This document shows positions 24,301-36,612 of a DNA stretch of 64,000 nucleotides, in pieces. This DNA is from Blasia pusilla (Eukaryota > Marchantiophyta > Marchantiopsida > Blasiales), in contig CM114273.1 in the NCBI GenBank assembly GCA_050084515.1, forward strand, positions 26,846,001-26,910,000. Direction: 5' to 3'. The notes beneath the pieces are model-generated. The model worked only from the letters and a program-made list of their open reading frames with translations. It did no database searches and was not told where the DNA came from. The position numbers were made by a program, and so were the translations under genes. Numbering within the stretch: the first letter of the stretch is position 1; every line of letters starts with the position of its first letter.

Positions 24301-27300
24301 TATCAGCCTATCAACAATGCAACCAACTTGAACTGGTCTGCAGGTGATACGTCTGCCATGCCAGGATTAGCCCATGATTACCTCATGGGGGCTGACCAGA
24401 ACTTCAACTGGCAGGCTCTAGCCGTGAAGGCTTCCCAGCAAGTAGATCCTTCTGTTTATGGTTCTTTACCTGTGAATAGGAGAGACAATGCAGGACAGAC
24501 TATTAATCCTTATCCAGGTATGCAAGGAGGTTTGCCGGAATATTTTGGTGGAACTGGGAAGCTCACCAATGCCACTGCTCAGGTTGGTAAACCTGTTCCG
24601 CGAAGTGTTGGATCTGGAGGCAATATTTTTGGTGGTGACTATCAATCAGAGGTATATGATGCAGCTAATTTGCAAGCAAGTGCGCAGAGCAACAAGCATC
24701 AGGCTGTAGGGAAAATGCCCTTCTGGCAAAATCCGTATCCCCAGTCAGTGGAGCAAAACCGCAGTGGAAGCAATCTCAATCAGACCAACCTACCACCAAG
24801 GAGTCCTCAAGTTCCATCCAACTCACAAGCAAGGCAGCAGAGAAGCTGGAGTGGTCATCCTGGCCAGCAAGATGGTCTTCAAGGGGGACTTTTTCCTCAA
24901 AATCTAGCGAATGCAGAGGCATTAAAGCAAAGCATTATGGCAAATACTGCCCTTCAGCAGAGTGCCCATCAGGGAGCAAACCCTCGACAATCTGCCAGAA
25001 GTCAGAGCATAGAAGCAGCACAATACATTCAGCAAAGTGGGTCGCAGGGTGCTTCTGCTTCCCAATTTCTCAATGCCCTAGGGACAAAGCAACAGAACAA
25101 CTGGAATAGACACAATCTACAGCAGAGTGTACCTCATGCTGCTGTGTCTGCTGAAGCTACATCCAATTTAGATGGCTTACAAAAAAGTAATTGGAGTGGG
25201 CTGAATGCACAGCAAAGCAGTAATGAATCTCAGTCGGTATCCAACCAGAAGCAACAAAACATCTGGAGTGGACACACTTCACAGCAGACTAGGCCAGCTG
25301 TTAGCTCTCTTCATCTTTTCAATGATGTAGGTGGGAGACGGGGTAGTTTGCAGAATAGTCATGAGATGCAGCAGGGCAGTACACAGCCAACGGGTTCTCA
25401 ACAAGTGGCCAAGTTTGATGTCAACCAGCAAACCAGTCATAATATTCAGTCAGGAAATGTCCAGGGAAGTGAGCCGTCGGGTGCGATTGCTGATTTGGAT
25501 ACAAGACAACAAAGTGGCTGGAGAGATCATAGTCTCCTGCAGGGAACCAGCCAAGGTGGCAACTCATTGCAGGCATACAATGACCTAGATAAGATGTCTA
25601 GTTGGAGGAACATTTGGCAGAACACTCCTAGTGTTGGTGGTTCTTCTCAGTTACTTGAGTTGGACACAAGGCAGCAGACCTCTGTTTGGGGCAACAGTGT
25701 ACAACAGAGTAACTCGCAGGGGGGAGAATCACAGGTAGCAAGCATCAATGCAAGGGAGCAGAGCAGCTGGAGTGGTCATGATGTACAGCAAGAGAGCCCA
25801 CAAACAAATCAGTTGCTGTCAAGTCTGGATGCACAACATCAAGGGAATCATCATTCTCACAGCTTGGATGGGAGACACCCGAGTGGGCAGCTAGGGCATT
25901 TGCTCCATGAGGAGCATGCGCGATCAAAGTCAGCTGCAGATACAGATGCCAGGCTCAAAGGTAGCAATAGTCGATACAGTTTGCATTCGCAGGTAGCAAT
26001 GGTTGATACAGAAGCAAGACTCAAAGGGAGCCAGCTAGCATATAGCCTGCAGTCTCAGGTGGAGACGGAAGCAAGGCAGAAAGGTAGTCAGAGTATGTAT
26101 AATCTGCAGTCTCAGGTGGGCATGACAGAGACAGAAGGGAGGCAGAAAAACTATGGTGTATCATCGCAAGTTGGAACAGGTGAAGGCGATGGCAGGCACC
26201 CAGGTGGTCAAAACACCTACCCTCTTCAGTCACAATTAGGTCTGGCAGATGGTGAAGGAAGGCACAAATCGGGCCAAAATGCGTACAATTTACAGTCTCA
26301 GCTATCAGCAGCTGAAACAGAAGCAAGGCTTAAAAGCAATCAAAATGCTTACAATCTGCAGTCGCAGGTGGGGATGGCAGATACAGACGCCCGTCACAAA
26401 GGGAGCTCAAACCCTTACAATCTGCAGTCACAGATGGTGGGAGGTGAATCAGAGTTGAGGCAACTCCAAAGTGGTCAAAATGCTTATAATCTGCAGTCTG
26501 GAGCATCAGAAGTGGATGTGAGACTGAAAAGTGGTCATAGTGCTTACAGCATGCAGTCACAAGTGGGTTCAGCAGAGGTTGATGCTAGGCAGAAGGGCAG
26601 TCAGAGTCCATATAATTTGCAATCGCAGTTGGGAACAGCAGAAACAGATGCAAGGCACCAAAGTTCTCAGAGTACCTACCCTCTTCAGTCACAAGTTGGA
26701 TCAGTGGAAGCAGAGGCCAGACATAAAGGCAACCAAAGTGCATACAATCTCCAGTCACAGATGGGATCAGTGGAGGCAGATGCCAGGCATAAAGGCAATC
26801 AGAGTGGATACAACTTACAATCGCAGGGTGGAATGGCAGAAGCGGATGTCAGACACAAAGGCACCCAGAGCGTCTACAATCTGCAGGGGCAGGTTGGGAC
26901 GTATTCTCAGCCCAGTAATTTAGATGGCAGGCAGGGTAGAGTTCAAAGGTCTCTTAGTTTGCAGCAAGGTAGTCCACAGACAGGTGCTTCCATGTATATG
27001 TTCCCTATGCCATCAAAAAATCAGAGTACACCAAGCAATCTCAGTGTGCAGCAGGGCAGTTCAAATGCCTGGTCTTCTCCTGTGAACAACATGGAAGCAT
27101 GGCAGAAGAGCACTTTGAGTGGGACTGGCCAGCAGAACTTCCAGCAAGTTGGCCTAACCCAGGTAGAGAATCTGGACGCACGGCAACAAACTATTCAAAG
27201 TACCGGCACTTCGCAGCATGGAAGCCCTCAAAATGATAACAATCTGCAATCCACGATGAGTCAAAGGCCTCCAAGTCGTCTAGGCAGAGCAAGCAACAAC

Positions 27301-30300
27301 TCTCAGGATAGTTCTATCTCTGGAGTAATGAGGACAATTCCTGCTGCGACTCATTGGCAAACTCATACTAGTCCTTTCAATTCTAGCAGTGCACCAGTCA
27401 GTGAGGTATTGCCAACTTGGTCTCGTGGTCAAAATATATCTAGCCGGACTGAGTTGGAGCAGCTCAACCTTGGGGGGGAATCTACTAGTGGAAATAATGA
27501 GGTTGTACCAACCTGGTCACGGGGCCAAGTTGTATCGGGACGGAAAGAGGTTGAGCAACTCAATCTTGGAGGAGAAGCCAGTAATGGAGCAAATGAGGCC
27601 CTGCCGTCATGGTCACGGAGCCAGATCACAGCTCCTCGTATAGATACAGAGCATGCCAACATTGGTGGAGATTCTACAAATGAGGCTCAAGGAACCTGGT
27701 CTCGAGAACAAATAACTCCTGGTCAGAAGGATCCAGAGCAACTAAATCCAGGAGGGGAATCCACCAGTGGGATGAATGAGGCTCCATCCTCTTGGTCACG
27801 TGGGAAAAATCTGTCTGCCAGTAAAGATTCAGAGCTGCACAATTTTGAAGGAGAGACCACCAGTGGTGCCACAGATGTTGTGCCTACGTGGTCACGCGGG
27901 CATATTATGCAGGGTAGAAAGGATCTGGAACAAATCAATCTTGGGGAAGAATCTAATGCCGGCACACGGGAAGGTTTACAAACATGGTCTCGTACACAGG
28001 ACACACCAGCCCTGAAAGATGTGGATAAACTCAGTCTGGGAGAGGAAGTCAACAATACCAGCAATTCTTCTTTGAGGAAGGTTGCTATTCTGGATCAAAC
28101 CTTGCCTGTCTCAGTACCATGTTTACTGTGGATATATCATAGGGTGTCCTGTGTTGCAAATTTCATCTTAACACTCATGTGTCATTGAGTGTTTCATATA
28201 TGCTTTGTGTCTACATATACTTCATGCCCATTTTCGTTTTGTATGGCTGAACAAACATACTGTTTGTGAGTACCTTTTAAGATATCTGTCTTTCACGTGT
28301 GCTATGCAGGATATGTTGACTATGAGACATCAAGCTGAGAAGAGATCTCAAGAAGAAATGAGCTTTTTGGAGCCTCCACCGACAAGAGAATCAACTCTTA
28401 TTGCTTCACCATTACCCTCTCCAGACAATAATCCGTTTTCATCAGTTGTGAAGCAGAAGAGTGTCATCAAAGTCTCTACTTTATCAAGGTATAGGGGGTA
28501 GTTAAGGTTTGTTGTTTGGTCTCTGGACGGCAGAATGTACATGAAAGATGCATCCCAGTGCTTTATTATCTTTACCAAGTTTCCATGTTACCTGCCACCG
28601 GCCACCACAAAAACTATCACCCACACACTCATACCAACGAAAGGGCTTTCTGTTTCGGATTTCTCCTAGAATTATTACTCTGGTCCTTTGGAGGTCTTTG
28701 TTGGGAAGCGTTCACATGAGCACATGTTGCCATACCCTTTCATTGCCTTGAAAGAACATGTGATAGGAAGCCTTATTTGTTGCGGTGCTGTTGGGTTGCC
28801 ACCTTAAAGGTTTTCAAACTGTTCAAGTTTTTTGGGTTTTGAATTCTCTAGTGTGGTTTGCAGAAGTACTCTTGAGCTTCTCAGTAAGCCCGAAGAACCT
28901 GATGAAAGTGCCTCCATGAATGAGGAAGAAGTTGAAGAAGAGGAGGACTTTGATCATGAGGACAGTGCCGCAAATGCCTCTAATATTTCATTGGCTCATC
29001 TTCGGCGCAATCAAGCATCTGGACCTTTATCTCCTCAAGGCTTTGGACTACGCCTGGCACCACCATCACATCTGTCGCAGAATTCCCAGAGTGGTATTTC
29101 TTCGAGGCCAGGGGGTATGTCATTCAACCAAGGAGTGGATGTAAGTCGGCCTATGTCTTTACAAGGTGGTAAAGAGCATTTACCAATATCTGTCAAAGGG
29201 GTGAGTGACCTCAGTCAAAACCAGCAGGCAAGTGTGAATAGAGGGGATGCTGTGGGACCTACAGCCGCTGATGAGGCAGGTAATTCTGTACAGCAATCAG
29301 CAAGTGCAACACCAACAGTGGGGACAGGTGCTCTATTTGACTCCTCTTATCTCAGACCTAAGGAGTATCAAACTGCTGAAGCAGTTGATCGCAATTCAAT
29401 GTCATCAGGTAATTTGGAATCAAATACGGGCAAAACTGGGGCCACTTCCGCTTCAAGCTTGAGGTCAAATGCAGGTCAGACTTTCTTGGGAGGAGGCCAA
29501 GGAGGGGATGGCCACCAGTCTGTGGTTGCTATGAGCTCACAGTCAGCACATGTTGTTGATGCGGCAGTCAACCGGCATTCTGATGATGACCGTGTTGTGA
29601 GCAATTCTTACAGTTCTCCGCAGCCTAATGCTTTGGGCCATTTTGCCAGTGGGACTCCACCACCAAAGACACAGCAGTTTCCATCAAGTGTGTCTGTGCC
29701 ACAGTCCAACTCTGCACAAACAGCTGCATTCTCAAAATTGCTGTCATCATTCAAGGATTCATTGGCTGGGCAGTCTAAGCAATCACCTGGACAACAGCAA
29801 ACTGGAGCAGAGAAAATCAGTGTAGAAAGAAGTGTATTTGAATCTTTTCGTTCACAGGGAGGCAAACAAATGAATGGTCTTGAACCTGCACAATGGCCAA
29901 CGGGTTCTGATCAGATATCGTCAGTAAAAGCTGAGCTTTTGAAAAGATTGGCAGCACAAGTCCAGGCAAAGGCTGCACAGCCAACGATTGGACAACCTAG
30001 TGTGGACCAGGGAGGGCAAAGCACTTCTGCCTCTCATTCAGGACAAACACTTCCTGCAGAACAGTCTACCTCAGGGCAACAGAGATTCACTGAAGGTCAT
30101 ACTCTTGCAGGTAAAACAATGGCTTCTGGGCAGTCTAGTACAGGACAAACTTATCCTGCCAGTGTTATCAACCCTGAGCAATCTAAGACTGGCTGTCAGT
30201 CTTATTCAGGGCAAACTTATAGCCAGGGTATGTCCATTTCAGGGCAAGGTCCTGCTGCTGGGCAGTCTCAGCTAGGACAAGTGTATGCTCAAGGTCTTGC

Positions 30301-33300
30301 CCATTCAGGGCCAGGTATAGTGTCTGAACACCCACAGTTATTTTTGTCACATAATCAAAGCCAAGGAATTCCAGGGCAGGTAAATGTATCTGGTCATACA
30401 CAGCCAGGGCAAACATTTGCCCAAAGCCATGGTTTGCCAGGTTTAGGAAGTATGGGTGTTTCTCAGTCAGGACAGACATTCAACCAAGGGCATGGTTTTA
30501 CAGGTCAATTAACTGCAACAGGCCAAGGTCTGATTGGGTCAATGTCTCCAGTTCAGCCTATGGCAGGGCTAGGAATGAGCCCAGGCATGGGTAGCAAGCA
30601 GAACAAGCAGCGGCAGGGTCGCAAATTTCCCCAGAAAGCAGCAACAGGACCTGAAGCCAACTTGAGCAAGCCACAGGAACAAGAAGACGTTCTCACATCT
30701 CAACAGTCTTTGGGGGTTTCTACTCAGCAAGCATTGCGAACTCAAAGTAGTTCTATGCAGTCTGAGTATGGACAACTGTCCTTCCCACTGGAGGGTTCTT
30801 CAAGATCGCAGGCAGCTCAGGAGGAGCCCTCTCCAGCTACAGGAGGTGCAGGTATGGTTGTTCCCTCGGCGGAAATTTTGGGCTCAAAAGATGGAAGTGC
30901 CATGAGTAGTCAAATCTCTGCAGAGAAAGAAAAGTCTAACACCATGCCTGAAAATATGAACGGAAACTCCAGTCTTCAAGGTCCACAATCACGGAGCAAC
31001 CTTGAACAGTATGGTGGACGTCCTGGTAATCATGGGAGTCTGCAGCAGCAGTGGCAGAATGTGCAGTCGATGGACCCTTCTCGACTGTCAGATTATCAGT
31101 TTCAAAGGCTCTTGGAATCTCAACCATCAATTGCTGCAGCTCTGAACCATTACAAGCATGATCCTCGGATGTACCAACTTGCAGTTGCACAATTACGAGC
31201 GTCCCTTGGGCAGCAACAGATGTCTAGACAAATGGGACAATATGCACTACAAGGTAGAGGTGAGGGAAATGTTCCTGCCTCTATGAATGTTGGGAAAACT
31301 TCCTCTGAAAATTCTGCTTCTGCATATGGTGCTAATGTTGCTCAAGCTCCCCCGGCGGCCCAATCTGCTCATACTGTACAAGCCGCCCAAGTAGCCCAAG
31401 TAGCACAGGCTGTGCAAGCTGCACAAGCAGCTCAAGCTGCGCAAGCTGCACAGGCTGTCCAAGCTGCTCAAGCAGCGCAAGCTGCACAAGTTGCCCAAGC
31501 AGCTCAATCTGGGCAGACTGTTGAAGCTGCACAAGCTGCACAGGCTGCTCATGCAGTTCAGCTAGCACAAGCCGCTCAGGCTGCAATAATCAACAAGAAT
31601 GCCAACACTGCGGCACGACTCCACTTCCTAAGCCAGCTGGCGCAGCGGGGGCATAATACAGATGGGCTTTCTCCATGGTTCAATGGAATGGTTGGACGGC
31701 CTGGCGGTGCAGCTGTGCTTTATGGATCAAGAATGAGTGAAGGGAAAGGTCCAGGGTCGGCAACAGTTGGGGCTGGTGCCCCTATTGCAGCATCATTGGA
31801 GAGGTTAGGAATGGAGCAGCTTGGGGCAAACAGATATTTTCAAAATGCAGTTGTGACTCCTCCACCTCCCAAAAAGCGGAAGAAAGAGTATCCACCTCTT
31901 ATTCCCTGGCGTGAAGCAGTTTCGCAATCTGGGGGCTATGTCTCTTCCACAAGGTCTGACACTTTAGCCAGGGCTGTTTTTGGTGAAGCACTCAAATACC
32001 AAATAAGTAGCTCTAGGGTTTGATTGTACTAGAGTGCTCTGCATTCATTTGCATCGTCATTTCCTTTTGAAAAGCTGGTGCAATGATTGTTAGAGAGTTT
32101 GGAAATGAGCATGGCAGTTGAGGGGTCTTTTTCCTTTCTTGCAGTGGTGCGGAGACTGAATGGGCTGCGGCAACAAATCGTATACCTGACAAGGTGAGTA
32201 ATGATGTTGCTGCAAGCTTATGAGGTCTTGTTTGTTGTGGGATAGAGTTGTATGATGGTGCTTTCGCCTCTTTGACGGAGTCCTGTGGTTCTTTACCCCA
32301 CAAGTTTCGTGCATCATCTGGTCTTGATTGTGCCTTGTACAGGCACACATCCAGTACCTGATTTTGACTCTGTTCCTCCCAATAATTTGAAGATTCAGTT
32401 TCTATGTGTCAATTTGAGTTTTCTTCTAGAGAAAATGGAAGTGTCAGGTTGATAACTACTCCGATCAGGGAAGGGTTGTAAGTTAGGTCTTCTATTTCAC
32501 AGTATCTTTGAGTATCCTGGATAGAGCAAGTCATTCTATTAATGCTTTTGACCTACGGTTGTTCTTAGAGATGCGATCCAAATTTTAGCTAGTGAACACG
32601 TTTATATGGGTTTATAATTAAATTGTAGACTAGATTGTTATTTTTGGAAGTGAAGCTATTGGATGAGGAGTTGACCATGTATGATTTTTAGTCATGGCAT
32701 TTGCAGGTTGCTGTGGCAAGTAGGATTTGGATTGTTGGTGATTTTGTGTGATCTGTAAGTGGGCTATCAAGATTATGGGATGGCCATCAGTCTGCTGACC
32801 AAGAGCATTCGGTTTGCAGGAACCTTATGAGGAGGTTGTTGATTTAAACGACACAAGAGCGGTGGTCTTAACTCGAGCAAAGAGGCGCCTGAGGCTAACC
32901 ACACATTTGATGCAGCAAATTATTCCTCCAGCTCCTGCTGTTCAGATGCAAAGCAAGTCAATTGAAGATCGTGTCGGCGCGACATATACTATAGCAAAAT
33001 TGTCATTGGCAGAGGCTTGCCGAATTGCATCCATTGCCCGTCGTATCAGGGAAGTGGCTGCAGCTAGAGATGCTGAGGAAAGCAGGATTGAGAAAGAAAG
33101 AGAATTGTGAGTGACAATGCCACCTCCTTTGAATATCAGCTTATGTGTAAAATTCAGGGGTAGTAGGTTAGGAGACATTCTTTCTTCGTTCACCATAGAG
33201 CTCTTGCAGGTCTGTGGCCATGGTAGAAATTAAGAACAGGCTATGTACCTGCAGTTGTGGTAGATAAAGAAGTCGTTTTCTCACTGGTGAAGTACGGAAT

Positions 33301-33930
33301 ACTGAAGTGGGAGCATTCATCTTTACAGGGCAACCAAGGATCAAGATAGAGCTGCCGAAAATTCAGGACTCCCTTTAAACCTTACAGATAGGTTCAAGTT
33401 GCGAATGAAGTACCTGGAGAGTGACTTGCAAAGGTGCTACCATGTAGCCCATGGATTTTGTAACTGAAAATCCATTCTAGATTCTTTGGGTTTTTGAACT
33501 GCTCATTGTTTTTCGGGACCATTTGAGTTTTTTACGGTCAAATCGCATGTTGGTAAAGTCGCTAAACTGATCTTACCACGACTAGTAATCTGTTTTGGGG
33601 ATTTGTGCATAGAGTGGAGATAAGCATTTCAATATGACAGTTGTGTGAGCTAATTCAGGATATGACCTTGAAATGTTTTTGGAACTAACACAGAGGAATA
33701 TTACTCATGATCTTTGCAGGCTAGAGACTTCACCATCAGCAATGGATCTCACGAGGGAGATGCAGGATATAGATAGAGTCAGTCTAATCAATAGGTTGGC
33801 TGTTCACCAAAGTTCACTGTATTCCCTCCAGCATGCGGAGTCTGCCCACAGGTCAGTGCCCCAGAAGTATGTGACAACTGTGCAGATGCCCAACCAGCTA
33901 CCTGAAGGCCTCCTGTGCATATCGCTATGA
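21382..33930 (+). CDS. Giant Q/S/G-rich repeat protein, plant 'dentin sialophosphoprotein-like' family
   Basis: I infer 11 coding exons, all GT-AG and phase-consistent: 21382-21467, 21709-21749, 22181-22253, 22556-22628, 23134-28080, 28310-28488, 28864-31953, 32145-32193, 32820-33106, 33329-33433 and 33720-33930. They total 9141 nt, about 3046 residues. Visible parts: N-terminal block with QKYKKERSLLQNAVNLH; Q-rich region; 15 units of about 22 residues (about 1027-1348); seven units of about 31 residues with a WSR core (about 1515-1733); SGQ-rich and A/Q tracts (to about 2710); a basic PPPPKKRKKEY motif (about 2800), a likely nuclear signal; and a conserved C-terminus (GAETEWAAATNRIP, RRLRLTTHLMQQIIPPAP, final PNQLPEGLLCISL). 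The C-terminal motifs match, from memory, Arabidopsis At5g07980-type proteins of unknown role. That family is usually roughly half this length. Family assignment rests on the C-terminus; function is unknown. Confidence 0.85.
25939..26904 (+). repeat. 15 tandem 22-residue coding repeats
   Basis: Within the largest exon, about 15 imperfect units follow the pattern ETEARHKG, then (S/N)Q(S/N)AYNLQSQ, then VGMA. Examples are EADARHKGNQSGYNLQSQ and ETEARLKSNQNAYNLQSQ. Units 4 and 9 deviate in length or spacing. The frame is never broken despite sequence drift, which points to selection on the protein. Confidence 0.9.
27403..28059 (+). repeat. Seven tandem ~31-residue coding repeats with a WSR core
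   Basis: Seven units run to the end of the largest exon, each of the form (E)xxPTWSRGQ, about eight variable residues, then (E)QLNLGGESTSG. Trp-Ser-Arg is present in all seven. This repeat is unrelated in sequence to the 22-residue array 500 bp upstream. Confidence 0.9.
31340..31590 (+). repeat. Ala/Gln (QAAQ/QVAQ) coding repeat tract
   Basis: About 80 residues consist almost entirely of QAAQAAQ and QVAQ tripeptide-like units in the second large exon of the repeat protein. Such a period-3 A/Q tract is likely helical. The codons vary (gca, gct, gcg; caa, cag), so it is not a simple triplet microsatellite. Confidence 0.85.
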
Positions 33931-36600
33931 TTCATATGGGAGAGTGTTATTTCTAGTTGTACCATACACAAATGTATTATACCTATCTCAAGCCAAGGGA
34001 GTGGCACATGTAAACAGACGTCTGACTATCATTGGGGAGTTTTGGATTTCCCCAAAATTCAAATATAGTGTAGATGAACATTTCACACAGTAAAGAGCTG
34101 ATGGACACCCATCGTGTGGTGTCATTGAGCTTCCAGAAGCTTCGAGAAACTGACAAAGTGGATGGGTATCGGTGTATTATTGGTGAGTAAGATTGTCTCG
34201 TGGTGCCTCCTTGTCTCGGGCCCCCTCCTCTCCTCCCTGGATAGGGAAGGGCAATATGGCAGTTGGCTTACAATGCGTGCACGGAATGGTAACTAAACCA
34301 AGTGAAAAAGTACATGGAAACTATGAAGACCCTGTAGCCAGTCCGGGATTTTGTAACAAACCTTGTGAAACTGACTTCAAGGCCCTACTATGTGTATCTC
34401 TGGTGTGGGTGGGAATCTTTTGAACCACAGATTATTTTTCTTGATCTTAACTAATCAGATTCCCAAACATCTCATCTTCCTTCTTGGTCAAAATAGTTGG
34501 CAGGCGTGCAGCATGGTAAGTAGTGGCTAAATTACCGAGAAAAATGGAGCCAGCATTTTTCTCGGTAATTTAGCCACTATTAGTTGTGTCATCTTGTGTA
34601 TGAATGAGTGGGATCATGAGCGAGCACAATCCGCATGGTTTATTCTATCATAAAGTCAGGAACGATCAAGAAATATGTTGTGCTCCCCCACTACCCATTC
34701 TAGGTAGCGTGCAAAATCCGTATAGGCCCCTACCATCAGTGCAAGTCATGGCTGCATAATTGATTTAAGTTGATCCCCCCATTGCAACTTATCGGGTGAG
34801 ATGATTTTCCTCTTGAAGTGCTTCAATTTCAACTATCCTCACACGAGAAACCGTCCTTGTTGGAAAATCTTCCATACCATGGGCTTGTGTGCATCAAATG
34901 AACACTTGGTTCTGCATTTCCCAAATGGAAAGGACTTCGATCACTGAATAAACGGAACTAATTTGAAGTGGAAGAGGGTTCAGGATATTGGCCCTGAGTA
35001 GAAAGGTTCATTCATGAATAATCCCATCAAAGGTTACTAGAGTGGAACATTTAAGGGAAAAGACTTGTATGGATAACACAAAATGGGACCATCGAGAAAT
35101 AAAGACTCCACCTAAGCTAAGGTCATTTATATTATTATGGGAGAGTGCCTTTTTTATTTGCAAACGATTTTATGTTTAACATTTGGCAATTGGGTAGTAA
35201 ACCCAATTTGGCAATTGGGTTTCACATGTTACAGGCAATAATATTTTTTTTGAATTTATGTGCAACATCATTAATCTCTTCCTTCACGGACTATACACTA
35301 GTTCTTCAAACATTTTTTTATTTCCCGTGCATCGCGTGGGCACCTTACTAGGACCTAAACACGGAAGCCACATACAAGCTAAGTTCATAAACACGGAAAA
35401 ATATACCTAAAGCAATGGGAAAATTATACCTAAACCCTCTCCCCGCACCACCCCTAACATGTTTAGTGCACCTCAAAATTCCATCGATTTAGGAATGCAA
35501 TGCACAAATGCAAGTTAAAAAAAAAGTTCTCTAATATGTGGACAAGATACCATTATGATTTTCAACAAATGAAATGAATCATATGTGCCTTCTAAAATAT
35601 GACATTTTGGATGAAATTAAGAATGTTTGTCACCCACTCATAAGAAAGCATTACAACTAATCCAACTATCTTCCTATGCCTTTTCTGTTTACCACATTAG
35701 TTTTATAAATGTGGTAAAACTTTTACCACCCAAAGTTCTCTCAGTTTAAGTTACTTGTTACTACGAAACTCTTCTACTTCAAAAAATTAGTTCAGTCAGT
35801 TTTGCTATCGGTGTGTAAGCTGCTCATGATGTATTGTCCCTTATTTTGGGCTATAGCTATCTAAGTTTTGATGTTCAATCCATCTCATACTATGGTATAT
35901 CAACTGTTCCACCTCATTCCCTACCAAGCTTTTATCTATTTGGCTGCCCACGCTTGCTATGAATTTAGTTCACTTTTTTCTTTTTCTTTTTCTGTTGTCC
36001 TTGATTCACTTTTTAACCTCCTGCCTACTAAGGTAGTATGTCTACATGTCTACATATGAGCTCTTAGATACATGAACTTCTAGAAATTGGTGCGTTTGAA
36101 AGATGCCCTAGGACCTTTTTGTCATATACTCCATCATCTTCGCTCCAATCACACCCATTCAGGTTTTGGTAATTTTGATATGATGCTGGTCTATCAAAGT
36201 ACTCATTTTCGATCCGAGTATCAAACAAGTTCAGCATGTAGTCCATTTTAAATTTACTTAGACACTCTTGTATATGACTCAATCGAAGACATCGTATTTG
36301 GTCATTATTTGTACTCCTATAATTTTAGAAGGTCGTCAGTGAGAAGTGGAGCTCTGATTTCATCAATCGAGCCATTTGAACATGAGCTATGTTAACGCTC
36401 GAATTGTTTTTGAGGTTGCGCATGGTGTGGAGTCACCACAACACCATACTACTTCCTCAGATTGAGTATTGTTAGGATGTTAGATTCAATATAATCTTTC
36501 TCTATTTAAACTTTTCTCTAAAACTCAACACCATCTTTTGAGTGTATCTTGAAGAATAGTGGTCACAAATGGCAACCCATTTCACCTCAGGAGTAATCCT
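33931..36600. other. 3' flank and intergenic region, with a hairpin
   Basis: The first few hundred bases are probably the 3' untranslated region of the large gene. Beyond about 34.4 kb I see no supported gene. The region contains a perfect inverted repeat (listed separately) and a possible Helitron-like terminus near 35323-35351. Confidence 0.45.
34521..34579. repeat. Perfect 26-bp inverted repeat with 7-nt loop
   Basis: The left arm is 34521-34546 and the right arm 34554-34579, with every base paired. The loop is gagccag. The arm begins tagtggctaaattaccgaga. There is no U-run or gene immediately next to it. It could be a foldback or MITE remnant, or transcribed as a short hairpin RNA. Confidence 0.9.
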
Positions 36601-36612
36601 TGATTCAAGTTT

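Noticed and set aside
31954-32023. Continuation of the large exon to an in-frame stop, which would end the protein at 32023
   Set aside because: A donor at 31953 (aag|gtctgac) joins in phase to 32145, giving the conserved GAETEWAAATNRIP block and then the rest of the family C-terminus.
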